Source: Caulobacter endophyticus (GTDB lineage Bacteria; Pseudomonadota; Alphaproteobacteria; Caulobacterales; Caulobacteraceae). From it: DNA of 64,000 nucleotides. Location: positions 173,104 through 237,103 of the forward strand of contig NZ_JARQWV010000007.1 of NCBI RefSeq assembly GCF_029543245.1, in the 5' to 3' direction. How positions within the stretch are numbered: position 1 is the first letter of the stretch; every line of letters starts with the position of its first letter. Both the position numbers and the translations under genes were made by a program. Shown here one piece after another: positions 51,588 to 59,496 of the stretch. The notes under the pieces were generated by a model. The model was not told the DNA's origin and searched no databases. It saw only the letters and a program-made list of their open reading frames with translations.

Positions 51588-52136
51588 TCAGACGAAGGTC
51601 AGACGCAGGCTGTGCTCCTGCAGCCGTTCGATCGGCGACTGGGCGTCATTGGTCCAGAAGGCGTCGACGCCGCCGGCCCGGTCCAACTCGCCGGTCAGCC
51701 ATTCCAGGCCGCCGGAGTCCGCGATCTGGACCTTGGTGCCGGCGGGCACCAGAGCGGCGGCCTCGGCCGACAGCACCACGTTGATCAGCCAGTCGCCCGA
51801 GCCCGGCGCCCGCATGATGCGGATGCTCACGCCGCTTTCCTGCAGGGACAGGGCGTCGGCGTCGCCGCTGTCGGCCGCGCGGCGGACGAAGTCGCGCGCC
51901 AGGCCGCGATCGGCCCAGCCGGCCTCGACCTCGTCGAGGACCAGCCTGCGCTCACGCAGGTAGAGGCGGCGGGCGGCGGGCGAGGACCAGACCATGCGGA
52001 CGTCCTCGTCCCGCCAGGGCGCGCCGCGGGCGTAGTCGCGCAGGCGCGGCGCCAGCGCCTCCAGGGCGGCCGGTTCGGCCAGTTCGACCTGGCTGTTGAG
52101 CGCGTCGGCCAGCAGGCTCTTGAATGCGCCGTTCAT
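51588..52136 (-). CDS. Hypothetical protein coupled to the sigma-like gene
   Basis: A 182-residue cytoplasmic protein without signal or membrane segment. Its ATG overlaps the stop of the upstream sigma-like gene (ATGA), and the Lon-like gene follows 6 bases later. The N-terminal 100 residues are helical and the end is beta-rich (WLINVVLSAEAAALVPAGTKVQIAD). No family recognised. Position suggests a partner or inhibitor of the sigma-like protein, by analogy with sigma/anti-sigma gene pairs; this is inference. Confidence 0.65.
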   Translation of the reverse strand: MNGAFKSLLADALNSQVELAEPAALEALAPRLRDYARGAPWRDEDVRMVWSSPAARRLYLRERRLVLDEVEAGWADRGLARDFVRRAADSGDADALSLQESGVSIRIMRAPGSGDWLINVVLSAEAAALVPAGTKVQIADSGGLEWLTGELDRAGGVDAFWTNDAQSPIERLQEHSLRLTFV

Positions 52137-53068
52137 GCCGGCGCTCCCAGGCCGACGCCCGTGAACTTGCGGCGCACGCAGTCGCCCAGCATGCGGGTGG
52201 CGGTCTCGATCAGCCGGTAGAACTTGCGCCGATCGAGCCCCACGCGCGCGCAGTAGGCCTGCACGCTGATGTCGACCACGGGACCCCGCTTGAGGTGGAC
52301 GGCGCAGGCCTCGGCGTGCTCGCCGCGCAGTTCGCCGATGCAGTTTTCCAGAAAGACCGAGGCCAGGTCGTAGTTGGGCAGCGAGGCGATCTCCTCCGCA
52401 CTGACCGCGTCGTCGGGGATCTCTTCGAAGCCTTCGGAAACGGCGATCTCGCGGCTGAACTCGCCGAAATAGTCTTCGATCGACTCGACGCTGCGCGGCA
52501 GGTTGCGGTCGGTGGGATAGACGCGGACGATGTAGTCGCGGACCGCCTCGAAGTGGCGGGCGTCGTAGCGGCTGTCGCCTTCGCGGGCCCGGTGCGTCCG
52601 GATCTCGTCCTTGCGCACGTCGCGGCTGATCAGGTCCAGCCTGCGCCAGGTCTTGGCGCGGTGCTCGGACTCGGCCGAGGCGCGGTGGCGCATGCGGTGC
52701 AGTCCGCTGCGCAGGCAGGCCTTGGCGATGCGCTCGCGATCCTCGCCGGCCAGGCGCTCGCGCGCCGCGACCAGTTCCTGGCGCAGCGGCGCGCTGTCGC
52801 CGAGCAGGCTGACGGCCGTGGCGTACATCGCCGCGCGGGAAGATCCCCCGCCGGCCCGCTCGTGCTGGGCGCAGGCGGCGCGGCAGCGGTCCAGGGCGCG
52901 CGCCGAGGCGTCCATGAAGCGCGTCCAGGCGCGCTCGCTCGGCGCGCCGTTGCTGATGATTTCGTCGATCACATCGTCACTCAGCGGTTGGATGAGCTTG
53001 AGAACGTTGCGACGGGTGTCGCTCCAACGGTTCTCCAGCCAGTAGCTTTCGTCGACTGTCGTGCTCAT
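52133..53068 (-). CDS. Divergent sigma-70-like regulatory protein (tentative)
   Basis: A 311-residue Arg-rich soluble protein. Its C-terminal 70 residues look like sigma region 4: an acidic helix (LASVFLENCIGELRGEHAEACAVHL), then a helix-turn-helix-like VQAYCARVGLDRRKFYRLIETATRMLGDCVRR. The middle contains basic helices, but region 2 is not clear. It starts its own transcription unit, since a strong terminator lies just upstream. The following genes are a hypothetical protein and a Lon-like protease. It may be a DNA-binding regulator other than a sigma factor. Confidence 0.45.
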   Translation of the reverse strand: MSTTVDESYWLENRWSDTRRNVLKLIQPLSDDVIDEIISNGAPSERAWTRFMDASARALDRCRAACAQHERAGGGSSRAAMYATAVSLLGDSAPLRQELVAARERLAGEDRERIAKACLRSGLHRMRHRASAESEHRAKTWRRLDLISRDVRKDEIRTHRAREGDSRYDARHFEAVRDYIVRVYPTDRNLPRSVESIEDYFGEFSREIAVSEGFEEIPDDAVSAEEIASLPNYDLASVFLENCIGELRGEHAEACAVHLKRGPVVDISVQAYCARVGLDRRKFYRLIETATRMLGDCVRRKFTGVGLGAPA

Positions 53069-53172
53069 CCCGCCCCCGCGTGATCAGCCTTCACCTTATT
53101 CATGGAAGGCTTCGGGCGGCAAGGTAAGGTTGAGCTTTCGGAGTCGACACGCGCGCCGGTGCGGCGGCTGCG

Positions 53173-53204
53173 GAAAAAATAGGCCCCCGCGCGGGGCGGG
53201 GGCC
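53173..53204 (-). terminator. Rho-independent terminator after the small repeat-protein gene
   Basis: On the minus strand a 9-base-pair all-GC stem (GGCCCCCGC/GCGGGGGCC, 5-base loop) is followed by TATTTTTT. It begins 17 bases after the stop of the gene at 53221-53544 and separates that abundant-subunit-like gene from the sigma-like gene. Confidence 0.9.
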
Positions 53205-53220
53205 AGGATCGGGTTCGGGC

Positions 53221-53544
53221 TCAGGGCTTGGGAACGCCCACCGACGACTGAACCGCCGAGGCGTAGGCGTTCTGGCCGATGGCGACCGAAACGATGGTGT
53301 CGGCCTTGGAGGTTTGAGTGACTTTGCCGCCGATGGTGCTGTCTTCGTAGACCGACGACTGGGCGACCACCGACTTGGCGCCCTGACCGATGGCGACCGA
53401 GACCATGGCGCCGACCTTGGCGGTTTGAGTGACGTCGCCCTTGATCACGGTCGGACGAGGAGCCAGTTGAGCGGAGGCCGGACCAGCGACGCCGATCACG
53501 GCGGCGACAGCGGCGGCGGTGGCGAAAGCGAAGGTCTTGGTCAT
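53221..53544 (-). CDS. Small secreted two-repeat protein, candidate curlin-like subunit
   Basis: A 107-residue protein with a signal peptide ending PASAQ. The mature 80 residues are two clear repeats of about 35: GDVTQTAKVGAMVSVAIG-x3-KSVVAQSSV and GKVTQTSKADTIVSVAIG-x3-YASAVQSSV. The even spacing of Gln, Ser, Gly and Ala is like that of amyloid-forming curlin repeats. The gene is monocistronic with a strong terminator, as expected of an abundant structural subunit. A CsgG-like protein is encoded upstream, and a longer relative lies at 49396-49911. Confidence 0.7.
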   Translation of the reverse strand: MTKTFAFATAAAVAAVIGVAGPASAQLAPRPTVIKGDVTQTAKVGAMVSVAIGQGAKSVVAQSSVYEDSTIGGKVTQTSKADTIVSVAIGQNAYASAVQSSVGVPKP

Positions 53545-53681
53545 CTTGGTCTATCCCTCTCGTTAGGCGGCGAGGCGTTGTGCTCGCTCACGACCTGAAT
53601 ACGGGAGGGACCGCGGGGAACTGTGCGCGAGCGCCGGCGAAAAATTCGTGGCGTTCGCGCATGGGGTCCTCAGGGCCGGGT

Positions 53682-54806
53682 CTAGCGCTTCTGGATGCTG
53701 CGCTGGGCGTCGACCATGCGCTTGGTGCGGACATAGGCGTCGGACACCAGCTTGTCGGGCTTGCTGAGCAGCTGGTCGGCCTTGGCGTAGTATTCCAGCG
53801 CCGCATTGGGGTCGTCGGGCAGCAGGGCTTCCTGGCAGACGCCCAGATTGTAGAGCAGGCTGACGCTGTTGGCCGCGGCCGGCGAGGCGGCTATGCTTTC
53901 CCAGATGCCGCAGGCGCGGTCCAGGCGGCCGATGTCGCCGAACTCGCCCGCCGACTTGAAGCGCTCCTGGTCGCCCTTGGGCAGTTCGGGCGCCTTCCGC
54001 TTGAAGGTGACGTTGACGATCTGGTTGTACGGCGCGACTTGGCGGCGGACCTTTTCGGCGACGCGATTGCGCACCTGCGAGACGAGAGCGTCCTCGGTCA
54101 TCACCGCCGGCTGCTGGGGCGCGTCGCCCTGGCTGTTGCTCGACGGGCCCGCGAGCGACCTCAGCTGCTGGCCGAGGCCCCGGAAGGTGTCGCCGAGGTT
54201 CTGGTTCACCGCCTGGGTCTGGCCGTCGCAGATGTCGTAGCTGCCCTGGTCGACGATGGTCTGCGAATAGACGATGGCGCCGGTCGAGACGTTGATCGCG
54301 CGCGGGGCCACCGCGTAGTCGACCACGATCCGCGTGCAGGAGACGTTGCGGGTCGCCTGCCGCTTGCACTTGAGGAATCCGTCCGGCTCGGCGCAGTAGG
54401 AGCGCTGCTCGGTGCGGTTGGCGCGGCTGATCTTGGCCGAGGTGACCTCGCCGATATAGACCGCCTGCGCGCCCAGCTTGTTGCCCGAGCGGATCGCGGC
54501 GGCCACCTCGACGCCCGGCTTGGTCGTCGGCGCCTTGCCGTCGCCGGTGAGCCCTTCCATCGTCTTGACCGAGAACACCTGCTGGCCGTCCAGGACCGCC
54601 GATTGCAGCTCGGCGGCCAGGGCGGCGGAGAAGTTGCCGCCGTCGGGGCCGGTGAAGGCCAGCACCGCGATCTGGTTCAGCTTGGCGGCTTCGGGAAACT
54701 TGGCCGCGAACCGTCCCTCGTAGCGAACCGTATCGGCGGCCTGGGCCGCGCCGGCGATCGAGATCAGCGCGAACGTCCAAAGGAGCGTCGCCGTGAAGGA
54801 GCGCAT
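53682..54806 (-). CDS. CsgG-like periplasmic/outer-membrane protein with TPR-like C terminus
   Basis: I start this at ATG 54806, which gives a compact signal peptide (RSFTATLLWTFALISIAGAA) and 374 residues. An ATG at 54863 overlaps the caspase stop (ATGA) and would add 19 residues; it cannot be excluded. The CsgG-like core includes IAVLAFTGPDGGNFSAALAAELQSAV, GNKLGAQAVYIGEV and a VVDYAVAPRAINVSTGAIVYSQ strand. Cys residues (SYCAEPDGFLKCK, NVSCTR, YDICDG) suggest disulfides. The last 80 residues form TPR-like helices (SLLYNLGVCQEALLPDDPNAALEYYAKAD). It probably helps assemble or export the secreted repeat protein encoded next. Confidence 0.7.
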   Translation of the reverse strand: MRSFTATLLWTFALISIAGAAQAADTVRYEGRFAAKFPEAAKLNQIAVLAFTGPDGGNFSAALAAELQSAVLDGQQVFSVKTMEGLTGDGKAPTTKPGVEVAAAIRSGNKLGAQAVYIGEVTSAKISRANRTEQRSYCAEPDGFLKCKRQATRNVSCTRIVVDYAVAPRAINVSTGAIVYSQTIVDQGSYDICDGQTQAVNQNLGDTFRGLGQQLRSLAGPSSNSQGDAPQQPAVMTEDALVSQVRNRVAEKVRRQVAPYNQIVNVTFKRKAPELPKGDQERFKSAGEFGDIGRLDRACGIWESIAASPAAANSVSLLYNLGVCQEALLPDDPNAALEYYAKADQLLSKPDKLVSDAYVRTKRMVDAQRSIQKR

Positions 54807-54859
54807 GTGTCTTTTCCAGGCTGAAGAGTCGAAGGAGGAGCGCGGGCGCGCGTTGCGGG

Positions 54860-56146
54860 TCATCGTCTGGGCCTCAGCACCACCGAGGTCGTCGTCGGGC
54901 CCCGCCGCACCAGCAGCTTGACGCGCCCCTGGTTAGCCAGGGCGTTGGTCAGGAAGGCTCCCGGCGTCTGGGCGGGATCGGGGTTGAGAAGGTTGGCCTG
55001 CAGCACGACGTCGCCGCCGAACATCATGCCCATGGCCGTCGAGCCGGGCTGGACCGCCTGGACCTGGATCTCGCCGGCCGCGTTGCGAGCGACCACCAGG
55101 CCCAGTTCCTGGACGATCTCGGGCGCGACGCTCTGCGAGGGCTGGGCCGCGGCCGGCGCGCGGACAGGCGCGGCGAAGTCGCTGAGGCGGTCCTGGGCCA
55201 GTTCGGCGAAGCGGCCGGAGGGATATTTCTGGCGATATTTCTCGCACGGAGCGGCCGTCTGGCTGCGGCTGCACAGCTCCCAGGCGGCCTGCTCGTAGTC
55301 GAAGGCGGCCCCGGCGTTCACGACGGGAGGCGCGGCGGCAGGCGCCGGCACGGGCGTCGCCGCCGGAATGAAGGCCCAGTCGGGCTCGTCGAAGATTCCC
55401 TGCTGGTCGGGCGCCTGGTCGAAGCCGGTGCGCTGCTTGACGTCCCGCGACAGCCGGCCGGGCAGGGAGGCCAGTCGCAGGCCGGGTTCGTTGATCAGCG
55501 TCGCCAGCGAACGGGCGAACGGGCTGTTGGCGTCGGCCTGACCGTCGGCGGCCTGGGCGCCGGCCTGGGTCGCCATCAGGACGACGACATTGCCGGTGCC
55601 GTCGGGCTCGCGGCTGAGGCCGCGCTTGCCGACGCTGCGGCCGGCCGAACGCCAGCTGGGCTCGGCCTGGAAGGGGTTGTCGCGGCAGGCGTCGAGAATG
55701 ACCAGGCGAATGGTCCTGGCGCTCCTGACCACCTCGACCAGGGAGGCCGAGCGGACGGCCTCGAACTGCAGGTCTTCGGGATCCTTGGCCAGGACGCCCA
55801 CGGGCAGCAGCCAGTTGACGCCGTTCACCTCGACCCCGTGACCGGCGTAGTAGATCAAGGCGGCGTCGGCGCCGGCGGCTTGCCGGCGAAACAGGCTCAG
55901 GGCTTCGCCGAAGCGGACGTAGTCGGGATCGATGACTTCGGTCACCTCGAACCCCGTCGCCTTCAGCGACTTGGCCACGGCGCGCGCGTCGTTGACAGGA
56001 TTGGCCAGCGGAGCGACGGCCTTGTAGGCGCTCGCGCCGATCACCAGCGCGACCCGGCGTTCGGCATGAGCGGCGGTCGCGGCGAACCAAAGGGCCGCGA
56101 TAACCGCAATAAGCCACACCCTCGTCACTGCCCGCCCCCCGGCCAT
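54860..56146 (-). CDS. Secreted caspase-like (C14) peptidase with a C-terminal PDZ-like domain
   Basis: A 428-residue protein with a signal peptide ending AAHAE (a GTG six codons in is another possible start). The caspase-like p20 domain (about 30-260) keeps His103 in IYYAGHGVEV and Cys154 in VILDACRDNPF, the catalytic dyad. After a Pro/Ala linker, a helical segment with two Cys (WELCSRSQTAAPCEKYRQKYPSGRFAELAQ) resembles TPR-associated tails, and the final 85 residues look like a PDZ domain (QVQAVQPGSTAMGMMFGGDVVLQ). It is the first gene of the minus-strand locus. It likely acts in the periplasm on a Lys/Arg- or Asp-containing target that cannot be named from sequence. Confidence 0.85.
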   Translation of the reverse strand: MAGGRAVTRVWLIAVIAALWFAATAAHAERRVALVIGASAYKAVAPLANPVNDARAVAKSLKATGFEVTEVIDPDYVRFGEALSLFRRQAAGADAALIYYAGHGVEVNGVNWLLPVGVLAKDPEDLQFEAVRSASLVEVVRSARTIRLVILDACRDNPFQAEPSWRSAGRSVGKRGLSREPDGTGNVVVLMATQAGAQAADGQADANSPFARSLATLINEPGLRLASLPGRLSRDVKQRTGFDQAPDQQGIFDEPDWAFIPAATPVPAPAAAPPVVNAGAAFDYEQAAWELCSRSQTAAPCEKYRQKYPSGRFAELAQDRLSDFAAPVRAPAAAQPSQSVAPEIVQELGLVVARNAAGEIQVQAVQPGSTAMGMMFGGDVVLQANLLNPDPAQTPGAFLTNALANQGRVKLLVRRGPTTTSVVLRPRR

Positions 56147-56398
56147 CAGCGCCCGGGCGCTAAACTATCGCAGTGGTCGAGTCGGTCAACCACGGCGATC
56201 GTCATGATGGTGGAAAGCCGGCGGTTCCTGCGGCCGGACGCGCGGCGGATCATCCGCCGGGCGGGCGTCGTGGGCGGACAAGGGGCGGAAGGCCGCGGGG
56301 AGGTTCGGCCTCGCGCGCGCGGGAGGCGGCGCCTAGTCGGGGCTGGCCCGGCGGGCGTTCGTGTTTCTCAGTGGAAACAGCGACTTATTCAGGGGTAA

Positions 56399-56488
<90 letters not shown>

Positions 56489-56624
56489 AGGGGGTCTTCT
56501 TGACCAGCTTTTGGCCGGTCTCGAGTGAGGGCGGGATACCTATCCGCGACGCCGGAAGAGCGCAAGGGGCCATGATGCGCTTTTTCGTCTTTTCTTGCGG
56601 TGGGCCGCGACCCTCCGTCGCGGC

Positions 56625-57044
56625 TCAGGCCTTCGGGTACAAAATCATCTGGGTGCAGCGGAAAAGCGCGATGGTTTTTCCCGTTCCCTCGGCCGTGACG
56701 ACGGCGTCCCAGACCTGGGTGTTGCGGCCGCCGTGCACGAGCTTGGCCTCGCAGGCCACGCCGCCGTCGCGGGCCGTGCCCAGGAAGTTCGACTTCAGCT
56801 CGATGGTGGTGAAGCCGGTCGCGCCCTCGGGCAGAGACACCACGCAGCCGTAGCCGCTGGCCGAATCGGCCAGGGCGATCACGGCGGCGGCGTGGAGGAA
56901 GCCGTTGGGGGCCATGTGGTGGCGCGCAACGTCGAAGCGGCCGCGTACGAGGCCGGGCTTGGCCTCCTGCCATTGCAGGCCCAGGTGGTCGGGCAGGCTG
57001 CCGGCCTGAACAGCGGTGAGATTGGCGCTCTGGTCGTCGGCCAT
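56625..57044 (-). CDS. PaaI-type hotdog-fold acyl-CoA thioesterase
   Basis: A 139-residue protein of typical length for small hotdog thioesterases. The PNGFLHAAAVIALADSASGYGC segment is the conserved helix with the active-site HG/LH-x(7)-D pattern (here FLHAAAVIALAD). TTIELKSNFLGTARDG is the conserved central strand. It would hydrolyse acyl-CoA in the cytoplasm. The substrate is unknown. It lies between the tRNA gene and the MBL-fold gene. Confidence 0.88.
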   Translation of the reverse strand: MADDQSANLTAVQAGSLPDHLGLQWQEAKPGLVRGRFDVARHHMAPNGFLHAAAVIALADSASGYGCVVSLPEGATGFTTIELKSNFLGTARDGGVACEAKLVHGGRNTQVWDAVVTAEGTGKTIALFRCTQMILYPKA

Positions 57045-57113
57045 GACAGGGCCTCCTGATACTTCACGTGCGAAGCATTAGGCGCGCCGCCGGCCGTCGT
57101 GGCAAGTGGGTTT

Positions 57114-57953
57114 TTAAAGAGAACGAATGTTCCGTGGCGGAAAGCGCACGCCGTTTTCGTCGGGCGCCGGCAGCTTGCCCGACCGCACCGCCACGTCGAG
57201 GGCGGCGAGGGTCAGGGCCGAGGGTTCGGCGGCCTCGCCGGCGCGGCGGGCCGTGAACTGCGCCTCCGTCACGCCGTCGCCGGCGTCGGGATTGGCGGCC
57301 TTCTGGGCGGCGACCGTGGTGTCGGCGGCGGCTGGATCGGCGCCCGCCCAGCTGGACAGCACCCGCACGTCGTCGGGCAGGGCCAGCAGCTTGCGGGCGT
57401 CGGCGAACAGACCGGCCGCGTCGGCGCCGGGGGCGTCGCTGGCCGGCAGGCCGGTCGGCAGGAGGGCGTCGCCGACGAACACCACGTCGCCGGCCCTGTA
57501 GGCCACGGCGCCGGGCAGGCGGCCCGAGAGGGCGATGGGGTGGAACTCGATCCCGCCCATGATCAGCGGTTCGTCGTCCTCGCGGGCAAGCTTGTCGAAG
57601 TCCCAGCCGTCGAGATCCACGCCCTCGGCGCCGAGGGCGGGTACGAGGCGCTGCAGGCTTTCCAGGACATGGGCGCCGATGGCGACCGAGGCCCCGGTCT
57701 CGTACTTCAGGTGGCCGGCGGCCGACAGGTGGCCGGTGTGGACGGCGGTCTCGAGGATCCAGGTCGGGCCCAGGTCCTTTTCCCGGATATCGGCGATGAT
57801 GCCGTCGACGAAGGCGGTGGAGGTCTCGCCGGTGGCCGGATCGAAATCCAGCACCGGATCGACGATGGCGCAGAGCAGGGTCGCCGGATCAGAGACGAGA
57901 TAGGTCACGCGCCCGGTGGCGGCGTGGTGGTACGCTGTGATGTCCGGCTGCAT
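57114..57953 (-). CDS. Metallo-beta-lactamase-fold protein with a degenerate metal site
   Basis: A 279-residue protein of the ETHE1/persulfide-dioxygenase-like (BlhA-like) branch, judged by ILET-x2-H-x2-HLSAAGHLK and AIVDPVLDFDPATGETS. The normal ligand motif TH-x-H-x-DH reads TAVHTGH (residues 69-75): the first His is Ala70 and the Asp is Gly74. The third ligand region GHTPG reads SGRLPG, and the last His near VLSSWAGADP is gone, while VGDALL keeps its Asp. It probably cannot bind the usual metal pair and may be a non-enzymatic relative. The gene frame is intact and uses normal codons, so it is not a decaying pseudogene. Confidence 0.75.
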   Translation of the reverse strand: MQPDITAYHHAATGRVTYLVSDPATLLCAIVDPVLDFDPATGETSTAFVDGIIADIREKDLGPTWILETAVHTGHLSAAGHLKYETGASVAIGAHVLESLQRLVPALGAEGVDLDGWDFDKLAREDDEPLIMGGIEFHPIALSGRLPGAVAYRAGDVVFVGDALLPTGLPASDAPGADAAGLFADARKLLALPDDVRVLSSWAGADPAAADTTVAAQKAANPDAGDGVTEAQFTARRAGEAAEPSALTLAALDVAVRSGKLPAPDENGVRFPPRNIRSL

Positions 57954-58031
57954 GCTTACGCCTGAAGGTCCCCGTTTGCGGGCACCATGACGGCAAGCCG
58001 TTAAGCTTCGGCGAACGGCGCAATCGCCTCG

Positions 58032-58745
58032 TCAGCGTCGGTCGTCGATGTCGCAGGGGCGCTGGGAGCCGCGCATCTGGGTGGCCCACAGCGGTTCGAC
58101 ATAGCGGCCGTCGTCGGCGCGCAGGCCGTCGACGCAGCGCTCGGCCGAGGCGCCGCGGCCGGACATGTCGAGCGAGACGGCGACCGACTGGCTCTTGCCG
58201 CCGCGGGCGTAGGGGCCGTAGCCATAGCCGCCATAGCCGAGCCCGCCATAGCCCAGGCCGCCATAGCCGGGGCCGCCGTAGCCGAAGTCGTCGTAGCCGT
58301 AGCCCCAGCGGCCGTTCTTGCCGAACTCGGTCTGCGAGACGGCGACGCCCAGGGTGCCGGTCTCGCCGACCGGGAACAGGGCGCTGGCCGACATGTGGCG
58401 ATAGCCGCCGGTGCCGACGCCGACCTCGACGCTGCCATGGACCTTGCGCTTGATCGGGCCGCCGTCGTCGTCGCGCGACAGGTTCAGCGGGCCGCCGCCG
58501 TCCTGCGCAGTGGTCTTGACCGGCGAGGTCTTCAGCCAGGCGTCGATCTGCTCCTGGGTGGTCAGGGGGCGGGTGGTTTCAGGCGCGGCGGGCGCCGGGG
58601 CGGCTTCGGCCTGGGCCGGGCTCGAGGTCGCCTTGGCGGTGGTCACCACCTCGTCGTCGGCGCCGGCGGCGAGGGCCAGAACGGGCGCGGCGAGCAGGGC
58701 GAGGCCGACGGAGAGGGGGGCAACGAGACGGGCGGCGAACAGCAT
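58032..58745 (-). CDS. Periplasmic protein with GYGG repeats (unknown)
   Basis: A 237-residue protein with a signal peptide (APVLALAA) and an Ala/Pro/Glu linker. A domain follows with IKRKVHGSVEVGVGTGGYRHMSAS and a beta-rich ALFPVGETGTLGVAVSQTEFG segment, suggesting a small barrel or sheet. Residues about 145-185 form a Gly/Tyr array (DFGYGG, PGYGG, LGYGG repeated). Two Cys near the end (AERCVDG, RPCDID) may pair. No family recognised. Gly/Tyr-rich arrays are found in envelope and adhesive proteins. Confidence 0.65.
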   Translation of the reverse strand: MLFAARLVAPLSVGLALLAAPVLALAAGADDEVVTTAKATSSPAQAEAAPAPAAPETTRPLTTQEQIDAWLKTSPVKTTAQDGGGPLNLSRDDDGGPIKRKVHGSVEVGVGTGGYRHMSASALFPVGETGTLGVAVSQTEFGKNGRWGYGYDDFGYGGPGYGGLGYGGLGYGGYGYGPYARGGKSQSVAVSLDMSGRGASAERCVDGLRADDGRYVEPLWATQMRGSQRPCDIDDRR

Positions 58746-58843
58746 GTGACGGATCTCCAGCCCTCAACCGATACGCGGGCGGCGAAGCTGAATTAGGGCG
58801 CGAATGTTGCGCGGGCGCAAGGCGGCCCAGCGCCGTCGGCGGG

Positions 58844-59494
58844 TCAATGGGATGCGAAGTCGCCTTCGTCGGGGTGATCCGATAGCCAGCGTTCGGCGAC
58901 GGCGCGCAATGACCGGGCCTCAGCCAGCACGTCCGCCTTCCAGACCCCGTCGGCGCCGCCGCCGGCCAGGGCCACGACGCGATCCAGGTCGACCAGATCC
59001 CGGCGAGGGTCGTGGATGTAGAACGCGGGCATGTGATGCTGGTTGTAGTCGATGTCGGCCAGGATCCAGTTGACCAGCGTCCGCTTGGCGAGATCGCAGT
59101 CGGGATCCAGGGCCAGGGCGGCCTCAAGGTGGGCGCAGGGGTCGTCGCAGCGCAGCAGGCCCAGCCATAGGCGCGGCTCGGCCGAATGGGGCGCCTGGAC
59201 GCTCCAGGCGCGGACGGCGGGCGTGACCACCCTCTCGTGCAGGGGCTGGGGCAGGATCAGATGCTGGCCCATGAAGCCTTGGCTCTGGGGCAGCAGCCAG
59301 CGGACGAAGACCAGTCGCGCGTCGTCGGTCCAGCCCGCCGCCTCGTCCAGAAAGCCCTCCAGCGCAGTCATCGCGGCGGGGCGGAGCCCTGCGCCCCGCT
59401 TTGCGCAGTAGTCTGCGAAGCCGCGCCAGGCCGGCTTGTCGCCCAGTGCGGCGGCGATGCCCCGCAGCCTGTCGAGGTCCTTGTCCCAAGGCAC
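58844..59494 (-). CDS. Hypothetical protein next to rluD
   Basis: A 216-residue soluble protein without a signal peptide. It has helical segments with Trp-rich stretches (WRGFADYCAKRGAGLRP, LEAALALDPDCDLAKRTLVNWILADIDYNQHHMP) that suggest a TPR-like alpha-solenoid. No family recognised. It starts 2 bases before the stop of rluD in the minus-strand direction, so the two are probably co-transcribed. Confidence 0.7.
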   Translation of the reverse strand: MPWDKDLDRLRGIAAALGDKPAWRGFADYCAKRGAGLRPAAMTALEGFLDEAAGWTDDARLVFVRWLLPQSQGFMGQHLILPQPLHERVVTPAVRAWSVQAPHSAEPRLWLGLLRCDDPCAHLEAALALDPDCDLAKRTLVNWILADIDYNQHHMPAFYIHDPRRDLVDLDRVVALAGGGADGVWKADVLAEARSLRAVAERWLSDHPDEGDFASH

Positions 59495-59496
59495 GG

